A DNA stretch of 52,518 nt from Candidatus Nitrosopumilus sp. (lineage in GTDB: Archaea > Thermoproteota > Nitrososphaeria > Nitrososphaerales > Nitrosopumilaceae), in the NCBI GenBank assembly GCA_029861785.1, contig JAOTYR010000002.1, forward strand, positions 1 to 52,518, written 5' to 3'. This document shows positions 38,439 through 49,303 of the stretch, piece after piece (the stretch's first letter is position 1; each line of letters opens with the position of its first letter). Made by a program: the position numbers and the translations under genes. Under the pieces are notes generated by a model. That model had not been told where the DNA came from, made no database searches, and saw only the letters and a list, made by a program, of their open reading frames with translations.

Positions 38439-39200
38439 TTATAATTTCAAAATTTTCAAAAGATTCTCAAAACTATCTCTTGATTGCTCTTGTTTGTAGG
38501 CTCGTAAGGTATCAATAATTTTTTCTTTAGGAGGTATTTTGTAAAGTCTTTGAACTTTTTTTCCAATTCCTGAACCAATAAAAATAGCCTGAGTAATGGA
38601 AGTAACATTAGACACTCTTCTTTTTGTACTGGAGCTCTCAAAATCAATTAAAGAGGATTTTTTATCTCCTACTATAACATGCTTTGAGATACTACTTAAT
38701 TCTCCATGGTCAAATCCTATTTGATCTAATCTAAAACAATCTTCTAAAACTGATTTAATTGTAGTTTTTAATTTTTTAACACTTCCAGGACCTTGTATAG
38801 ATTCTATCCATTTACCAATTTTTTCTCCTTCAAGGTATTCCATAACTACGAAGTTTTTACTATAATCAAATAGTTTGGGTCCAACATTTATTGTATTTAC
38901 TAGTTTGAGAAGTTTTGCTTCACTTTTCATCTCATTTCTTTGAGAATCTAATCTTCGAATTTTTAATGCTACTTTTTTATTTCCTTTTTTTGCTAAAACC
39001 ACAACTCCTACATATCCCTTGCCTAAGATTTCTAATTTACCAATAGTCGTAGGTCCTGTGAATGAAATTGATTTTATGTTCAAGTTTTCTAGCTCTAAAA
39101 TTCTAGCATTAATTTGTCGTTTGGTAAACTTTGGGTATCCTAGAATAGCAGAGTAAGGTTCTTTGGAAAATTTCTTAATTGAAATGAAAGATTTTATCAT
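38439..39200 (-). CDS. Predicted archaeal Ser/Thr protein kinase-like protein
   Basis: GKGYVGVVVLAKKGNKKVALKIRR, VVMEYLEGEKIGKWI, FDHGELSSISKHVIV, SLIDFESS. Confidence 0.8.
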   Translation of the reverse strand: MIKSFISIKKFSKEPYSAILGYPKFTKRQINARILELENLNIKSISFTGPTTIGKLEILGKGYVGVVVLAKKGNKKVALKIRRLDSQRNEMKSEAKLLKLVNTINVGPKLFDYSKNFVVMEYLEGEKIGKWIESIQGPGSVKKLKTTIKSVLEDCFRLDQIGFDHGELSSISKHVIVGDKKSSLIDFESSSTKRRVSNVTSITQAIFIGSGIGKKVQRLYKIPPKEKIIDTLRAYKQEQSRDSFENLLKILKL

Positions 39201-40506
39201 CAGTTGAGATTAGGTTCTTTGAGACCTCTTTAATGGATTTTGTTAAATTTTTTGTGCCTAAAAAGACTTTAAATCCTTTCTTAAAATCAGATTGAAGTCC
39301 CTTTGGAATGCCTACTTGAAGATTATCTTTCAAAAACTGAGATAGAAACTTTACAGCATCAGAATTTTTTCTCTTTTCTAAAGATACAATTTTTTTATCA
39401 TCGTTTATCCACATCAATTCAGTTTTTGAAATATTTTTGGAAATAAAGCTACGACAATCATTTTCTCTAAAAAATTCTGGACCAATTTTGGAATATTTTT
39501 TTGGAATTACTGTTGATTCAAGCAAGAATAATAGATATGCTTCTTTTTTCTCATCAGTAAATGAGGTGCTTCGTAATACATTAAAACCTCCTATTTCTAA
39601 TTGTGTTTTCAAGGAATTAGTGGCCCTTTTTATTTGACCCCAAATAATATCCGGACTTCTCATCTTAAAATCAAATTTTACTACTATAACATTTTCTAAA
39701 TTATTTTTAGTAAATTTGACTTTTTTAGGTATGAAAAATTTTAGAGATGGTTTTATTTGAAATGCCCTACAATTTAGAATAAATTTTCCAATATTTTCTA
39801 TTGAAATTGCTGCAGCAAGATTTCTATTACTATCAATAGGATCGATAATTGCAATGGGTGTTTCGAATTTGGTTGATGTTTTTCCTATAGTTTGATTTTC
39901 TTTTATTTTTGCAATAGATTTTACTACATTTTCGAAATTACCAAAATTTAAAATTAATACCTCAGATACATATCCACTAAATCCTTGTTTTGCTATCTCC
40001 GCACCATAAATGCCTACAGACTGAAGAAATGTCTTGAGTAACCTTACCTCATCTCGCATTTTTGATGAAAGAACTTTTTTCATATGTCTTGTATGAAAAG
40101 GAGATCTGTCTGCTGCACTCTTCCAGTATCCTAATTCCACATCATAACACGGAACCACATTGATCTTTGTGTCCTTAATTTTAGCCTCAACATAGGGATG
40201 TTCTGAATATCGAACGTATGGATTATGTTTTTTCATTGAGGCAAAACCAATTTTTTGTGAAATGTCGACAAACTTTTCCTCTGAAGTTCCTTTTTTGAAT
40301 TTTATGAAAACATCTACATCTGCATTTCTTGATAACCATGTACCTTTTGCAAAAGACCCACCAAATTCCAAATCAATTACTTCTGGAAATTTTTCCAATT
40401 GAGCTTTAACCAATATAAAAGCTAAATCTGCAATTTTCTTTTTGGAGATCTCTAGGGATTTAGGAGGAATTACTGATTTTCTTACCTTTGAAATTGTTTC
40501 TTTCAT
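39175..40506 (-). CDS. cca: Archaeal-type (class I) CCA-adding tRNA nucleotidyltransferase
   Basis: LEFGGSFAKGTWLSRNADVDVFIKF; HTRHMKKVL; archaeal CCA architecture. Confidence 0.92.
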   Translation of the reverse strand: MKETISKVRKSVIPPKSLEISKKKIADLAFILVKAQLEKFPEVIDLEFGGSFAKGTWLSRNADVDVFIKFKKGTSEEKFVDISQKIGFASMKKHNPYVRYSEHPYVEAKIKDTKINVVPCYDVELGYWKSAADRSPFHTRHMKKVLSSKMRDEVRLLKTFLQSVGIYGAEIAKQGFSGYVSEVLILNFGNFENVVKSIAKIKENQTIGKTSTKFETPIAIIDPIDSNRNLAAAISIENIGKFILNCRAFQIKPSLKFFIPKKVKFTKNNLENVIVVKFDFKMRSPDIIWGQIKRATNSLKTQLEIGGFNVLRSTSFTDEKKEAYLLFLLESTVIPKKYSKIGPEFFRENDCRSFISKNISKTELMWINDDKKIVSLEKRKNSDAVKFLSQFLKDNLQVGIPKGLQSDFKKGFKVFLGTKNLTKSIKEVSKNLISTDDKIFHFN

Positions 40507-41048
40507 GATCTTGCCCTTATTTCCTCTAAATCAGAGTACACTGGACCTTGCGGAGTAAGAACACTCTGTTTTAACTTTATTTTTGATATTTTCTGTGATC
40601 CAAACTCATATGATTCAAATTTTTCCAACTTTTTACTTATGTCATCTATCTTGTTTTTAATTCTAAATATAGTAATATGAGATTTGAATGGCTTGTCAGA
40701 AATAAATCCCAAAGGAGCCAAAACATTTTCAACTTTTTTTGCCAAATCCACTAAGGCATTTCCACCAATCTCATCAGTCCCAATCCAGATAACTCTAGGA
40801 AATTTCATTTTAGGAAAGGCTCCAAGTCCTTTAAAATTAATATTAAATGTTGAAAATTCGATTGTTTTTAGAGCGTGTTTTATTTTTTGAGATACATCTT
40901 CTGAAATTTCTCCTAAGAACTGGAGTGTGAAATGTAAATTTTGAGGTTCTACTTCTTTAGCCTTTATGTTAATCTTGGATTGAAAATTAGTAATTGATTT
41001 AACAACCTCTTTATTTGAAATCTCAACAGATACAAAAGCTCTCATCAT
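40503..41048 (-). CDS. thpR: RNA 2',3'-cyclic phosphodiesterase (LigT family)
   Basis: Two HxT motifs: LHFTLQFLGE and SHITIFRIK. Confidence 0.9.
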   Translation of the reverse strand: MMRAFVSVEISNKEVVKSITNFQSKINIKAKEVEPQNLHFTLQFLGEISEDVSQKIKHALKTIEFSTFNINFKGLGAFPKMKFPRVIWIGTDEIGGNALVDLAKKVENVLAPLGFISDKPFKSHITIFRIKNKIDDISKKLEKFESYEFGSQKISKIKLKQSVLTPQGPVYSDLEEIRARS

Positions 41049-41118
41049 AATTTTTTTTGAAGTATCTTTATAATAATTTCCGGTAGCTTCATAGATTAGC
41101 CACTTTGTCCTTTATTCA

Positions 41119-41667
41119 TTGGCAAAATTAATTGTGTGCTTGACAGGCATGCCTGGAGCAGGAAAATCCACCATAGCTGATGGCTTAAAATCTAAAGGAT
41201 ATGAAATTATCAACATGGGAAATGCCGTTAGAAATGAGGCAAGAAGACAAAACCTTGAACCTACAGGACCCAATCTTGGAAAGCTAATGCTTGAACTTCG
41301 CGAAAAAAATGGTCCAGGAGCTGTAGCAGAATTAGTAAAACCAGAAATTGAAAACTCTCAATCAAAGGTAATTATTATTGATGGCATAAGGTCATCTCCA
41401 GAAATTGAAGTTCTAAAAAAATATGGAAGAGTAAAACTTCTTGCAATACATGCATCTAGCAATACCCGATTTGATTTCTTACAAAATAGAGGAAGGTCTG
41501 ATGATCCTAAAACAAAAGAAAATTTTGAAGAAAGAGATACCAGAGAACTAGGAGTGGGAATAAGTAATCCCATTGCTTTATCTGATGATGCAATTTCGAA
41601 TAATAATCTTACAAAAGAAGAATTGATTGAATTATCTTTCAAAAAAATTGAAGAATGGCTAAAATGA
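41119..41667 (+). CDS. P-loop nucleotide kinase-like protein (UPF0200 / dephospho-CoA kinase-like)
   Basis: CLTGMPGAGKSTIADGLKSKGYEIINMGNAVRNEA; IIIDGIRS. Confidence 0.82.
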   Translation: MAKLIVCLTGMPGAGKSTIADGLKSKGYEIINMGNAVRNEARRQNLEPTGPNLGKLMLELREKNGPGAVAELVKPEIENSQSKVIIIDGIRSSPEIEVLKKYGRVKLLAIHASSNTRFDFLQNRGRSDDPKTKENFEERDTRELGVGISNPIALSDDAISNNNLTKEELIELSFKKIEEWLK

Positions 41668-42056
41668 ATATTCCTTCCGTTAAATGTACAATTGAGATAT
41701 TTTCTTCTGTAAATCCAACTGAAGATCCTAATAAAGTTAAATCAGCTATTTTAAACATATTTCCTGACTGTGAAATTACGATTGAAAAGTTTTCAATAAA
41801 AGGAGATTCAAATGATTTACATTCATTAGAAAATATTCATGACACAATACATACTATGCAATCTCAGAAAATTTATCAACGCAGACTAGAAAAAAATTTA
41901 GAAAATGAGTCGACTTGGTTTTATCTTAATAAACAAGCTGCGTTTGCTAAAAAAATAGCTATTTGTGAGGCATCTGACGAATCTCCATTAGGTCCCATTA
42001 AGGTAATTCTAACTTCCCCCAAAATAGACAGCATCATTGATTGGCTAGTCCTTTAA
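41655..42056 (+). CDS. Predicted RNA-binding-like protein (UPF0201/COG1325 type)
   Basis: Overlaps upstream P-loop gene by 13 bp; KCTIEIFSSVNPTEDPNKVKSAILNIFP...SPLGPIKVIL. Confidence 0.7.
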   Translation: MAKMNIPSVKCTIEIFSSVNPTEDPNKVKSAILNIFPDCEITIEKFSIKGDSNDLHSLENIHDTIHTMQSQKIYQRRLEKNLENESTWFYLNKQAAFAKKIAICEASDESPLGPIKVILTSPKIDSIIDWLVL

Positions 42057-42143
42057 GAGGAAAAAATTCAGCTTAACTAATTTCAATCAATTTTTGATAT
42101 TTTTTTAATCTAGAGTTTAAAAAATAATTTTTAGATTAATCAC

Positions 42144-42506
42144 ATGTTCCTAAAAATTGCAATTATTGCTGCTATTATAATAGCCGGCGGAGTTCTTTTC
42201 TCCTCCGAAATACAAGTAATTCTTCCAAAAACAATCACAATTGGAGTTGATTCTTTGGAAACTGACGTCAAAACACTGGCTTCGAAATCTTTGGAATCAG
42301 CTGAACAAAAAATAGAGTCATCAGTACAAAAAGCAGAATCTAAAATTTCTGGTGTTGGGAACCAAACAATCCAAACTGCTGAGACTGCAATTAATTCCTC
42401 AGCTGAGCAAGTAGGGACAAAACTAATTGAAATTAAACAAAATTCTACACAATATGTTGAAGAAAGTATTTCTGATAAATTTTCATTTTTAGATTCCAAC
42501 AAATAA
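42144..42506 (+). CDS. Hypothetical protein with N-terminal TM and coiled coil
   Basis: MFLKIAIIAAIIIAGGVLF followed by Glu/Ser/Lys-rich helix; an antisense ORF mirrors it. Confidence 0.5.
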   Translation: MFLKIAIIAAIIIAGGVLFSSEIQVILPKTITIGVDSLETDVKTLASKSLESAEQKIESSVQKAESKISGVGNQTIQTAETAINSSAEQVGTKLIEIKQNSTQYVEESISDKFSFLDSNK

Positions 42507-42508
42507 TT

Positions 42509-43228
42509 TTATTGTTTAAAAATTGAAACTAATTCAGGTAACGCAATAGCAGACGTTGATCTAATTGATAAATCCATATTTGATGTCATAATTGTTTCAT
42601 CTGGGTTAATTTCTACCAAAATAGCATTGTTTTGTTTAGCATAGATTGGTAATGTGTTTGCAGGAGAAACAACAAGTGATGTTCCTGCTATAACCATAAC
42701 ATCACAACTATTAGCATGAACAATTGCTTCTTGCCATAAGTCTTGAGGTAATCCCTCCCCAAACCACACAACCTCAGGTCGTAGAATATTCCCACATGCA
42801 CATAATGGTGGAATATCTAAAAATTCTGTAAAAGTTTCACCTTTATAATTACAAACAGTACATTTGATTTTAACAATACTTCCATGCAATTCTAAAACTT
42901 GAGAACTACCAGCCTTTTGATGAAGACCATCTATATTTTGAGTAAGAACTACCACCTTGGAGTACTTCTCCAATTCAGTAATAGCTTTATGCCCTAAATT
43001 TGGTTCTGCTGAAAAAACATTTTTCCTTCTTTCATTATACCACTCCCACACAAGTTTTGGATTATCATTAAACGCATCAATTGTTGCTAATTTCATGACA
43101 TCATTACTTCTCCACAATCCATCCTTTCCTCTAAAGGTAGGAATTCCACTCTCCTGAGAGATTCCTGCACCTGTTACAAAAACAATTTTTCTAGATTCCC
43201 TTAGTCGTTTTGATATTGATTCAAACAT
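42509..43228 (-). CDS. cobB: Sir2 family NAD-dependent protein deacylase
   Basis: VTGAGISQESGIPTFRG, TQNIDGLHQKAG, CTVC/CACG zinc site, GTSLVVSPA. Confidence 0.94.
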   Translation of the reverse strand: MFESISKRLRESRKIVFVTGAGISQESGIPTFRGKDGLWRSNDVMKLATIDAFNDNPKLVWEWYNERRKNVFSAEPNLGHKAITELEKYSKVVVLTQNIDGLHQKAGSSQVLELHGSIVKIKCTVCNYKGETFTEFLDIPPLCACGNILRPEVVWFGEGLPQDLWQEAIVHANSCDVMVIAGTSLVVSPANTLPIYAKQNNAILVEINPDETIMTSNMDLSIRSTSAIALPELVSIFKQ

Positions 43229-43229
43229 C

Positions 43230-44129
43230 TTATTTTATTTCAATTTCTAAAAGGTCTCTTGCTGTAATGACTGAACCGTGTATTTGTGTTGCTTCTTCTA
43301 GATGTTGAATTTCACCCTTGTACCGTGCAGAAAAATGGGTAAGGATCAAATTTTTTACTTTAGCATTCTTGGCTAAAGTTGCTGCTTGTTTCGCAGTAGA
43401 ATGACATGTTTCTAGAGCCTTTTCCTTTATTTCATCTAAAAATGTTGAATCAAAAACAAGATAATCACAAGTCTCAAAAAATTTTTCTAATTTCTTTGTT
43501 GGCATTGTATCTCCTGATATTCCAATTTTCATTCCAGATCTTTTTTCTCCTAATACTTGATCTGATGTAATGACTTTTCCTTCGATTTCAATTGATTCTC
43601 CATTTTGTAATTTGTTCCACAAATGACCTTCAGGAATTCCCAATTCCTTTGCTTTGTAAAGATTAAATCTACCAGGTTTATCTTTTTCTTCAAATCGATA
43701 TGAATATGCTGTAACCGAATGATTTGCTTTACATGCATACATGGAATAAAATTTTGAATCTAAAACTTTTCCTTCATCTACTATTGAAATCATTATAGGA
43801 AAAGATAAACCAAAATTTAAAACTTTGATATTTGCAGCTATAAATTCATCAATTCCTTTTGGTCCATAAATTTCCAAAGATTCTGTTCTATGTTGCATCG
43901 TCATTGTTTGAAGAAGACCTAAAATTCCTATACAGTGGTCACCATGAAGATGTGTAACAAAAATTTTCATTTTTTTATTCCATCCTAATCCTGATTTGAG
44001 AAAAGACATTTGAGCAGATTCTCCGGCATCAAACATTAGAATTTCTCCTTCTCTTACCAGGCAAATACATGACAATCCTCTATTTTCAGTTGGTTGTGCT
44101 GCAGATGTTCCCAAAAATACTAGTTTCAT
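43230..44129 (-). CDS. rnz: Ribonuclease Z
   Basis: [52 protein letters not shown]. Confidence 0.93.
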   Translation of the reverse strand: MKLVFLGTSAAQPTENRGLSCICLVREGEILMFDAGESAQMSFLKSGLGWNKKMKIFVTHLHGDHCIGILGLLQTMTMQHRTESLEIYGPKGIDEFIAANIKVLNFGLSFPIMISIVDEGKVLDSKFYSMYACKANHSVTAYSYRFEEKDKPGRFNLYKAKELGIPEGHLWNKLQNGESIEIEGKVITSDQVLGEKRSGMKIGISGDTMPTKKLEKFFETCDYLVFDSTFLDEIKEKALETCHSTAKQAATLAKNAKVKNLILTHFSARYKGEIQHLEEATQIHGSVITARDLLEIEIK

Positions 44130-45073
44130 TTTATCAAAATTGCCCTTGTCAAGCTTTTATGCCTATAGATATCATAAGCTTTAGAGGATTTCATATTCAA
44201 CTTTTTTTCAAATCCTTTTTTACACATTATTGCAATCTTTTTTCTTCTTGGAAGCATAGTTACAAATTTTTTAATCAATTCTTGTGGATTTTCTGATACT
44301 TTGGATGCAGTCCCATAAGGAAGGTCCGTTACAATTCCATCAAATTTATCTTGAATTTTTGTAAATTCACTAAAATCTCCTTTGATTAATTTTGATTTGA
44401 ATCCATTTGATTCTAAATTCTCCTTAGAAATCTCATACATTTTTTTATCAAAATCTAACCCAATTGCCTTTATTCCCATGGATTCAGCCTCCAATAGAGT
44501 AGTGCCTGTACCACAAAATGGGTCACATACTGTTTCTCCTTCTTTTAATCCAATCAGATTTATCATTACCCTTGCTAATCTCCAATCCAATTCATGTGGA
44601 TGCTTTCTGACTTTTTTGGGTCTTTTAGGAATCTTTTCTGGCTTGGAAAAACCAAAAAAATTCTCCTGATTGGTAAAAATCAAATAAATGATAATATCAG
44701 GATTTTGCAAGTTTACTTGAGCCTGAGATAGCTTTGAAATCATATCTCCCATAGAACTTTCTAATTGAGGAATGTCAAATTGCTTTGAAGACAAATTTAC
44801 AATTCTACAGACAAAAGTTTTAGCATTTTTTAAAACTTCAAAGTTATCTTCACCTAAAAATAATCCAGACATTTTACGCAAAATTTGTCCCGAAATTTTT
44901 ACAAATGTTGCTCGTTGAGAAATTCTTTCCCAAGTTAAATTGGATTGAATAATTACTAGATTAGAAAAAGATTTTGATTTTGCAAATCGATCATATGTTT
45001 TTGCAATTGCAATTATTTCATCTTTAGCAATTTCTAAATGATCTTTAGATAGCACAAAGAAACTTTCTGGCAT
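44126..45073 (-). CDS. tRNA (guanine-N2) methyltransferase, Trm-G10/TRM11-like
   Basis: THUMP-like N-terminus; [35 protein letters not shown]. Confidence 0.88.
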   Translation of the reverse strand: MPESFFVLSKDHLEIAKDEIIAIAKTYDRFAKSKSFSNLVIIQSNLTWERISQRATFVKISGQILRKMSGLFLGEDNFEVLKNAKTFVCRIVNLSSKQFDIPQLESSMGDMISKLSQAQVNLQNPDIIIYLIFTNQENFFGFSKPEKIPKRPKKVRKHPHELDWRLARVMINLIGLKEGETVCDPFCGTGTTLLEAESMGIKAIGLDFDKKMYEISKENLESNGFKSKLIKGDFSEFTKIQDKFDGIVTDLPYGTASKVSENPQELIKKFVTMLPRRKKIAIMCKKGFEKKLNMKSSKAYDIYRHKSLTRAILIK

Positions 45074-45948
45074 TATCTTATTGCCTTTACAATAGTATTT
45101 GAAATATCAACCATTGAAGTTTTACCTGGTATGGTATTTGTACTAATAATTTTGGAAACTCCAGCTTTTCTTATCTTCTTTTCTGCATCATTCATTAATA
45201 GAGCATGTGTACATGCAACAAAAATCCGATTACATTTTTGTTTTTTAAGAAATTCTGTAGCCTTTACTATGCTTCCACCAGTACTAATCATATCATCAAC
45301 TAAAATTAAATCCCTTCCTTTTACTTCATCAAGACCGGTTGTTTTGATTTTAACTTTGCCAGATTTACGATCACGTGTTTTTGATAGAGCTATAAACTCT
45401 GATCCAAATTGTTTGGCAAATTCTTTTGCTCTTTCTTTTCCTCCTTGGTCTGGTGAAACAACTAAAGGATTTTTTAATTTAATTTTTTTAAAATATTTGG
45501 CCAAATCAGGAACTGCAGTTACATTTTCAGATTTGATTTTGAAAAATTTTAATCCAATATCACTATGAATATCTACTACTATGATCTCCGAGGCACCTAC
45601 TCCTTTGAACAATTTTCCAAGAACTTTCATGGTTACTATCTCTCCAGGCAAGAATTCTCTATCTTGACGAGCATATCCTAGGTATGGAATTACAGTAATC
45701 ACTTCATTGGAGTACTCTTTTGCCTTTGAAACTAATCCTAGTGCCTGAATAAGGTTAGAATCTACTGGCGGATATATTGATTGGACTACAATGGTTTTAT
45801 TTTTTGAAATCTTTCCCTTGAGAGTAATTTTACTTTCTCCATCTGGAAAAACTCTCACTTCAGATTTTACAAGGTTTGCTTTTAGCTTTTTTGATATTTT
45901 TTTTGCTAAATCCTCTGAAGAATTACCAGCAATTAGATTAATCAACAA
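45073..45948 (-). CDS. prs: Ribose-phosphate pyrophosphokinase
   Basis: VRVFPDGESKI, PYLGYARQDREF, VVSPDQGG, DLILVDDMISTGGSIVKA. Confidence 0.95.
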   Translation of the reverse strand: MLINLIAGNSSEDLAKKISKKLKANLVKSEVRVFPDGESKITLKGKISKNKTIVVQSIYPPVDSNLIQALGLVSKAKEYSNEVITVIPYLGYARQDREFLPGEIVTMKVLGKLFKGVGASEIIVVDIHSDIGLKFFKIKSENVTAVPDLAKYFKKIKLKNPLVVSPDQGGKERAKEFAKQFGSEFIALSKTRDRKSGKVKIKTTGLDEVKGRDLILVDDMISTGGSIVKATEFLKKQKCNRIFVACTHALLMNDAEKKIRKAGVSKIISTNTIPGKTSMVDISNTIVKAIR

Positions 45949-45992
45949 ATGATCGTGTAGTTACGGGATTCTTAAGTTTTGAGAAAATGAAA

Positions 45993-47723
45993 CTAATCAT
46001 CCCCTCCCCCGCGACCAATATCTCCAAGACCATATTTATCAATGACCTGGTTTCTGTCCTGGTCCTTTTGATTGATTTCTTCATTCTCCTTCTTTTCATC
46101 TCCTTGGTAAATAGTCCTAATTGGCCATGGGATTCTAATATCATATCTCTTGAATTCTTCGTACATGATCATTCTAAGATATGTTTTTGTTTTGAATTGA
46201 GAACCATAATCTCTAACATATACCCACATTGTAAAATCTAATGAAGAATCGTTAAAATTAGTAAATCTAACAACAGGTTGAGATATATCAACATGAAGAT
46301 CCTTGTCACATCCACAACTTGGTTTATTTTGGTCCAGATATGAACATCTATTTTGCCTAACTAGATGCTGTCCTTTTTGATTTACAATTTCTTTCATTCC
46401 CCTATTTCCAATTTTGACTAGAATAGATGCAACTTGTTGAGGGTTATTCAGATATGAAACTCCAACCTTTACTATGGCTGGTACTAATTTGTTTTCCTTA
46501 GTATAATTTATGATCTGAGAATTAACCAATTGCCTTGTGGGAATTACAGCAAGAGATTCATGCAATGCATCTCTGACATAGGTAACTCTAGGCGTGATTT
46601 TGTGCACATATCCATTATAACCTGTATCAAGTTGAACTCTATCTCCTTCTTGGAAGATCTTATCTTTTCTTACTAGCAAATATGCAAAATAGTTTTGCAT
46701 CGTTTCTTGTAATGCAAGACCTAAACCAATTGCAAATCCACCTGTTGCAGTTGCTAATACAATCAAATCAACTCCCCACCATGCAACTACTCCAAGAATT
46801 GTAGCTACAAAAATTCCAACTGGCAAGACCTGCTTTGCTGATTTTGGAATTCCCTCTCGTTTTTTTCTTGCATAACCTGATGGTCTTGAACTAGGAATTA
46901 ATGGTTCAAAACTATGAGTTCTCTTTTCTTCTCTCCAAATATCAATTGGAAAAATTTCATCAGGTTTTGCACCTGGTTTTAGTTTTCTTCCAGATTGATT
47001 ATTTCCTGTAACGCAATTTGTATAATATTTTTGATATTTGGCTCGTTCTGATTTCTTCCATTCCTCAAAAGGATCTTTAACTAACTTTTCATAACTACCA
47101 ATTGGATTACCTTTTGTCGTACGAAATTGTTCAAGATATTGTAACCCTTCTTTAGTTTTGAGACGTTTCTGAAAGTCTTCATCTGAAATATCTTCTGGAG
47201 TCATTTTTGGTGACATCCATTTGTACAATTTGTGGAATAAATCTCCATCATCATCAGAGAATCCTCTAAAAACAAACCATGCATCAAAATCTTCTTTTTC
47301 AAGAATAGATTTGTCTCTTTTAGTAAGTGCTATTGGAATTAGATGAGAGATTGTATATCCGATTACCAAAATATTGAAGGTGTTGATAATTTTTGCAAAT
47401 GTTGCCTCGGGAGTTAATTCATCATTTATTATTCCCTGATCAAACAAGGAAGCCGATTGTATGTATGCATTAGTTGAAGTAATTAGAGCAATTGCAAAAA
47501 ATGGTAGAATTGCCCTACGGATAAACCTAGAAAAATGCGGTCTCGTATAGTATATTTTTTGAGATTTTACCCATCTAGAAAATTTGCTATAAGCTGCAAC
47601 AATGGCAATTATACCTACAATCATTACGATAAAAGCAAATTGTAAGGACTCTGATGAGGCTAGTAATTGAGTTACAGTCTCAAACTCACCTATTGAAATT
47701 TGTGAAATATCTTCGCTACCCAT
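45993..47723 (-). CDS. MscS family mechanosensitive channel with large cytoplasmic insert
   Basis: TM3-like GVDLIVLATATGGFAIGLGLALQETMQNYFAYLLVRKDKIFQEGDRVQL; beta-domain VIPTRQLVNSQIINYT. Confidence 0.9.
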   Translation of the reverse strand: MGSEDISQISIGEFETVTQLLASSESLQFAFIVMIVGIIAIVAAYSKFSRWVKSQKIYYTRPHFSRFIRRAILPFFAIALITSTNAYIQSASLFDQGIINDELTPEATFAKIINTFNILVIGYTISHLIPIALTKRDKSILEKEDFDAWFVFRGFSDDDGDLFHKLYKWMSPKMTPEDISDEDFQKRLKTKEGLQYLEQFRTTKGNPIGSYEKLVKDPFEEWKKSERAKYQKYYTNCVTGNNQSGRKLKPGAKPDEIFPIDIWREEKRTHSFEPLIPSSRPSGYARKKREGIPKSAKQVLPVGIFVATILGVVAWWGVDLIVLATATGGFAIGLGLALQETMQNYFAYLLVRKDKIFQEGDRVQLDTGYNGYVHKITPRVTYVRDALHESLAVIPTRQLVNSQIINYTKENKLVPAIVKVGVSYLNNPQQVASILVKIGNRGMKEIVNQKGQHLVRQNRCSYLDQNKPSCGCDKDLHVDISQPVVRFTNFNDSSLDFTMWVYVRDYGSQFKTKTYLRMIMYEEFKRYDIRIPWPIRTIYQGDEKKENEEINQKDQDRNQVIDKYGLGDIGRGGGDD

Positions 47724-47872
47724 GATTTTCTCTCTTTAAATTCACTTTATTTTCTAGAATACAAAGGTTAAGCCATATTATAACATCTTGTTACAATTAT
47801 AATTAATTTTTACTCATTTTTATGCCTAAAAATATTGTAACCTTTAACAAGGGCAGTCCACTATTATACTAA

Positions 47873-49222
47873 ATGACCTATCAAGAGACCGTTTGGGATG
47901 AATCTCCTTCTTTAAAGTCATATACTTTAGCAAATTTTCGTGACATTCCACAAATCCAGAAACTCTCAGAACAAACACAATTTGAAATGGAAGTAATAGG
48001 AAATGTCTTACCGTTTAAAGTAAATAATTATGTTATTGAACAATTAATTGATTGGAATAATATCCCCAATGATCCAATGTTTGTTCTAACGTTTCCACAA
48101 AAAGGAATGTTACAACCAGAACATTTTGAAAAAATGTCCGACACTTTGAAAACCAGTTCTGATAAAAAAGAAATCACAAACGTTGCAAACGAAATTCGCT
48201 TACAGTTAAATCCACATCCAGCGGGACAAATGGAATTAAATGTTCCCACTCTAAAGGACGGAACAAAATTGTATGGTATGCAACATAAATACAAAGAAAC
48301 ATGTCTATTCTTTCCAAGTCAAAGTCAAACATGCCATGCATATTGCAGCTTTTGTTTTAGATGGCCACAATTTGTTGGAATGGATGAAATGAAATTTGCA
48401 ATGAAAGAAGGAGAACAACTTGTTCAATATCTAACTGAACATCCAGAAATTACAGATGTTCTCTTTACTGGAGGAGATCCAATGATTATGAAAGCAAAAA
48501 TATTTTCAAAATATATTGAAACATTAATTGACGCAAAACTTCCAAATTTAAAGACAATTAGAATTGGAACTAAATCATTATCTTACTGGCCATACAAATT
48601 CCTAACAGATGAAGATTCTGAACAAATGTTGAACATTTTTAAAAAAGTCACCAAAAATGGACTCCATCTTGCATTTATGGCGCATTTTAACCATTTAATT
48701 GAATTATCAACAAATTCTGTAAAAAGAGCGATTCAAGAAGTTAGAGCAACTGGAGCTCAAATTAGAACTCAGTCACCCCTTTTGGCTCACATTAATGATG
48801 ATGCAGACATGTGGGCAAAAATGTGGACAAAACAAGTTCAACTAGGTTGTATTCCATACTACATGTTTGTGGTTCGAGACACAGGAGCTCAGCATTATTT
48901 TGGGATTTCATTGGTAAAAGCTCAAGAAATCTTCCGAGAAGCCTACAAAAAGGTCAGCGGACTAGGAAGGACAGTAAGAGGTCCCAGCATGTCAGCTACT
49001 CCTGGTAAAGTTCAGGTAGATGGAGTAGTTAAAGTCCACGGAGAAAAAGTACTAGCCTTGCGTTTCTTACAAGGAAGAAACCCAGACTGGGTTCAAAGAC
49101 CATTTTTTGCCAAATATGATGAAAATGCCATCTGGTTAGACGATTTAAAACCTGCATTTGAGGAAAAATTCTTCTTTGAGGATGAGCTTGAACAAAAATA
49201 CCACGTAAAAATGTCTCATTAA
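47873..49222 (+). CDS. KamA-family radical SAM protein (lysine 2,3-aminomutase-like)
   Basis: CHAYCSFCFRW (CxxxCxxC), DVLFTGGDPMIM, IPYYMFVVRDTGAQHYFG, SATPGKVQVDG (candidate PLP lysine). Confidence 0.9.
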   Translation: MTYQETVWDESPSLKSYTLANFRDIPQIQKLSEQTQFEMEVIGNVLPFKVNNYVIEQLIDWNNIPNDPMFVLTFPQKGMLQPEHFEKMSDTLKTSSDKKEITNVANEIRLQLNPHPAGQMELNVPTLKDGTKLYGMQHKYKETCLFFPSQSQTCHAYCSFCFRWPQFVGMDEMKFAMKEGEQLVQYLTEHPEITDVLFTGGDPMIMKAKIFSKYIETLIDAKLPNLKTIRIGTKSLSYWPYKFLTDEDSEQMLNIFKKVTKNGLHLAFMAHFNHLIELSTNSVKRAIQEVRATGAQIRTQSPLLAHINDDADMWAKMWTKQVQLGCIPYYMFVVRDTGAQHYFGISLVKAQEIFREAYKKVSGLGRTVRGPSMSATPGKVQVDGVVKVHGEKVLALRFLQGRNPDWVQRPFFAKYDENAIWLDDLKPAFEEKFFFEDELEQKYHVKMSH

Positions 49223-49303
49223 AGTAATTTTTTTACTCTTTACAATATAGCTAAAACAATCTTACTAACTAACATTAGTAAATTGGTTTTCTAAACATAT
49301 TAG

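Noticed and set aside
42140-42502. 120-aa antisense ORF mirroring 42144-42506
   Set aside because: Composition artefact of the opposite strand; the plus-strand ORF has a sensible TM start and gene spacing.
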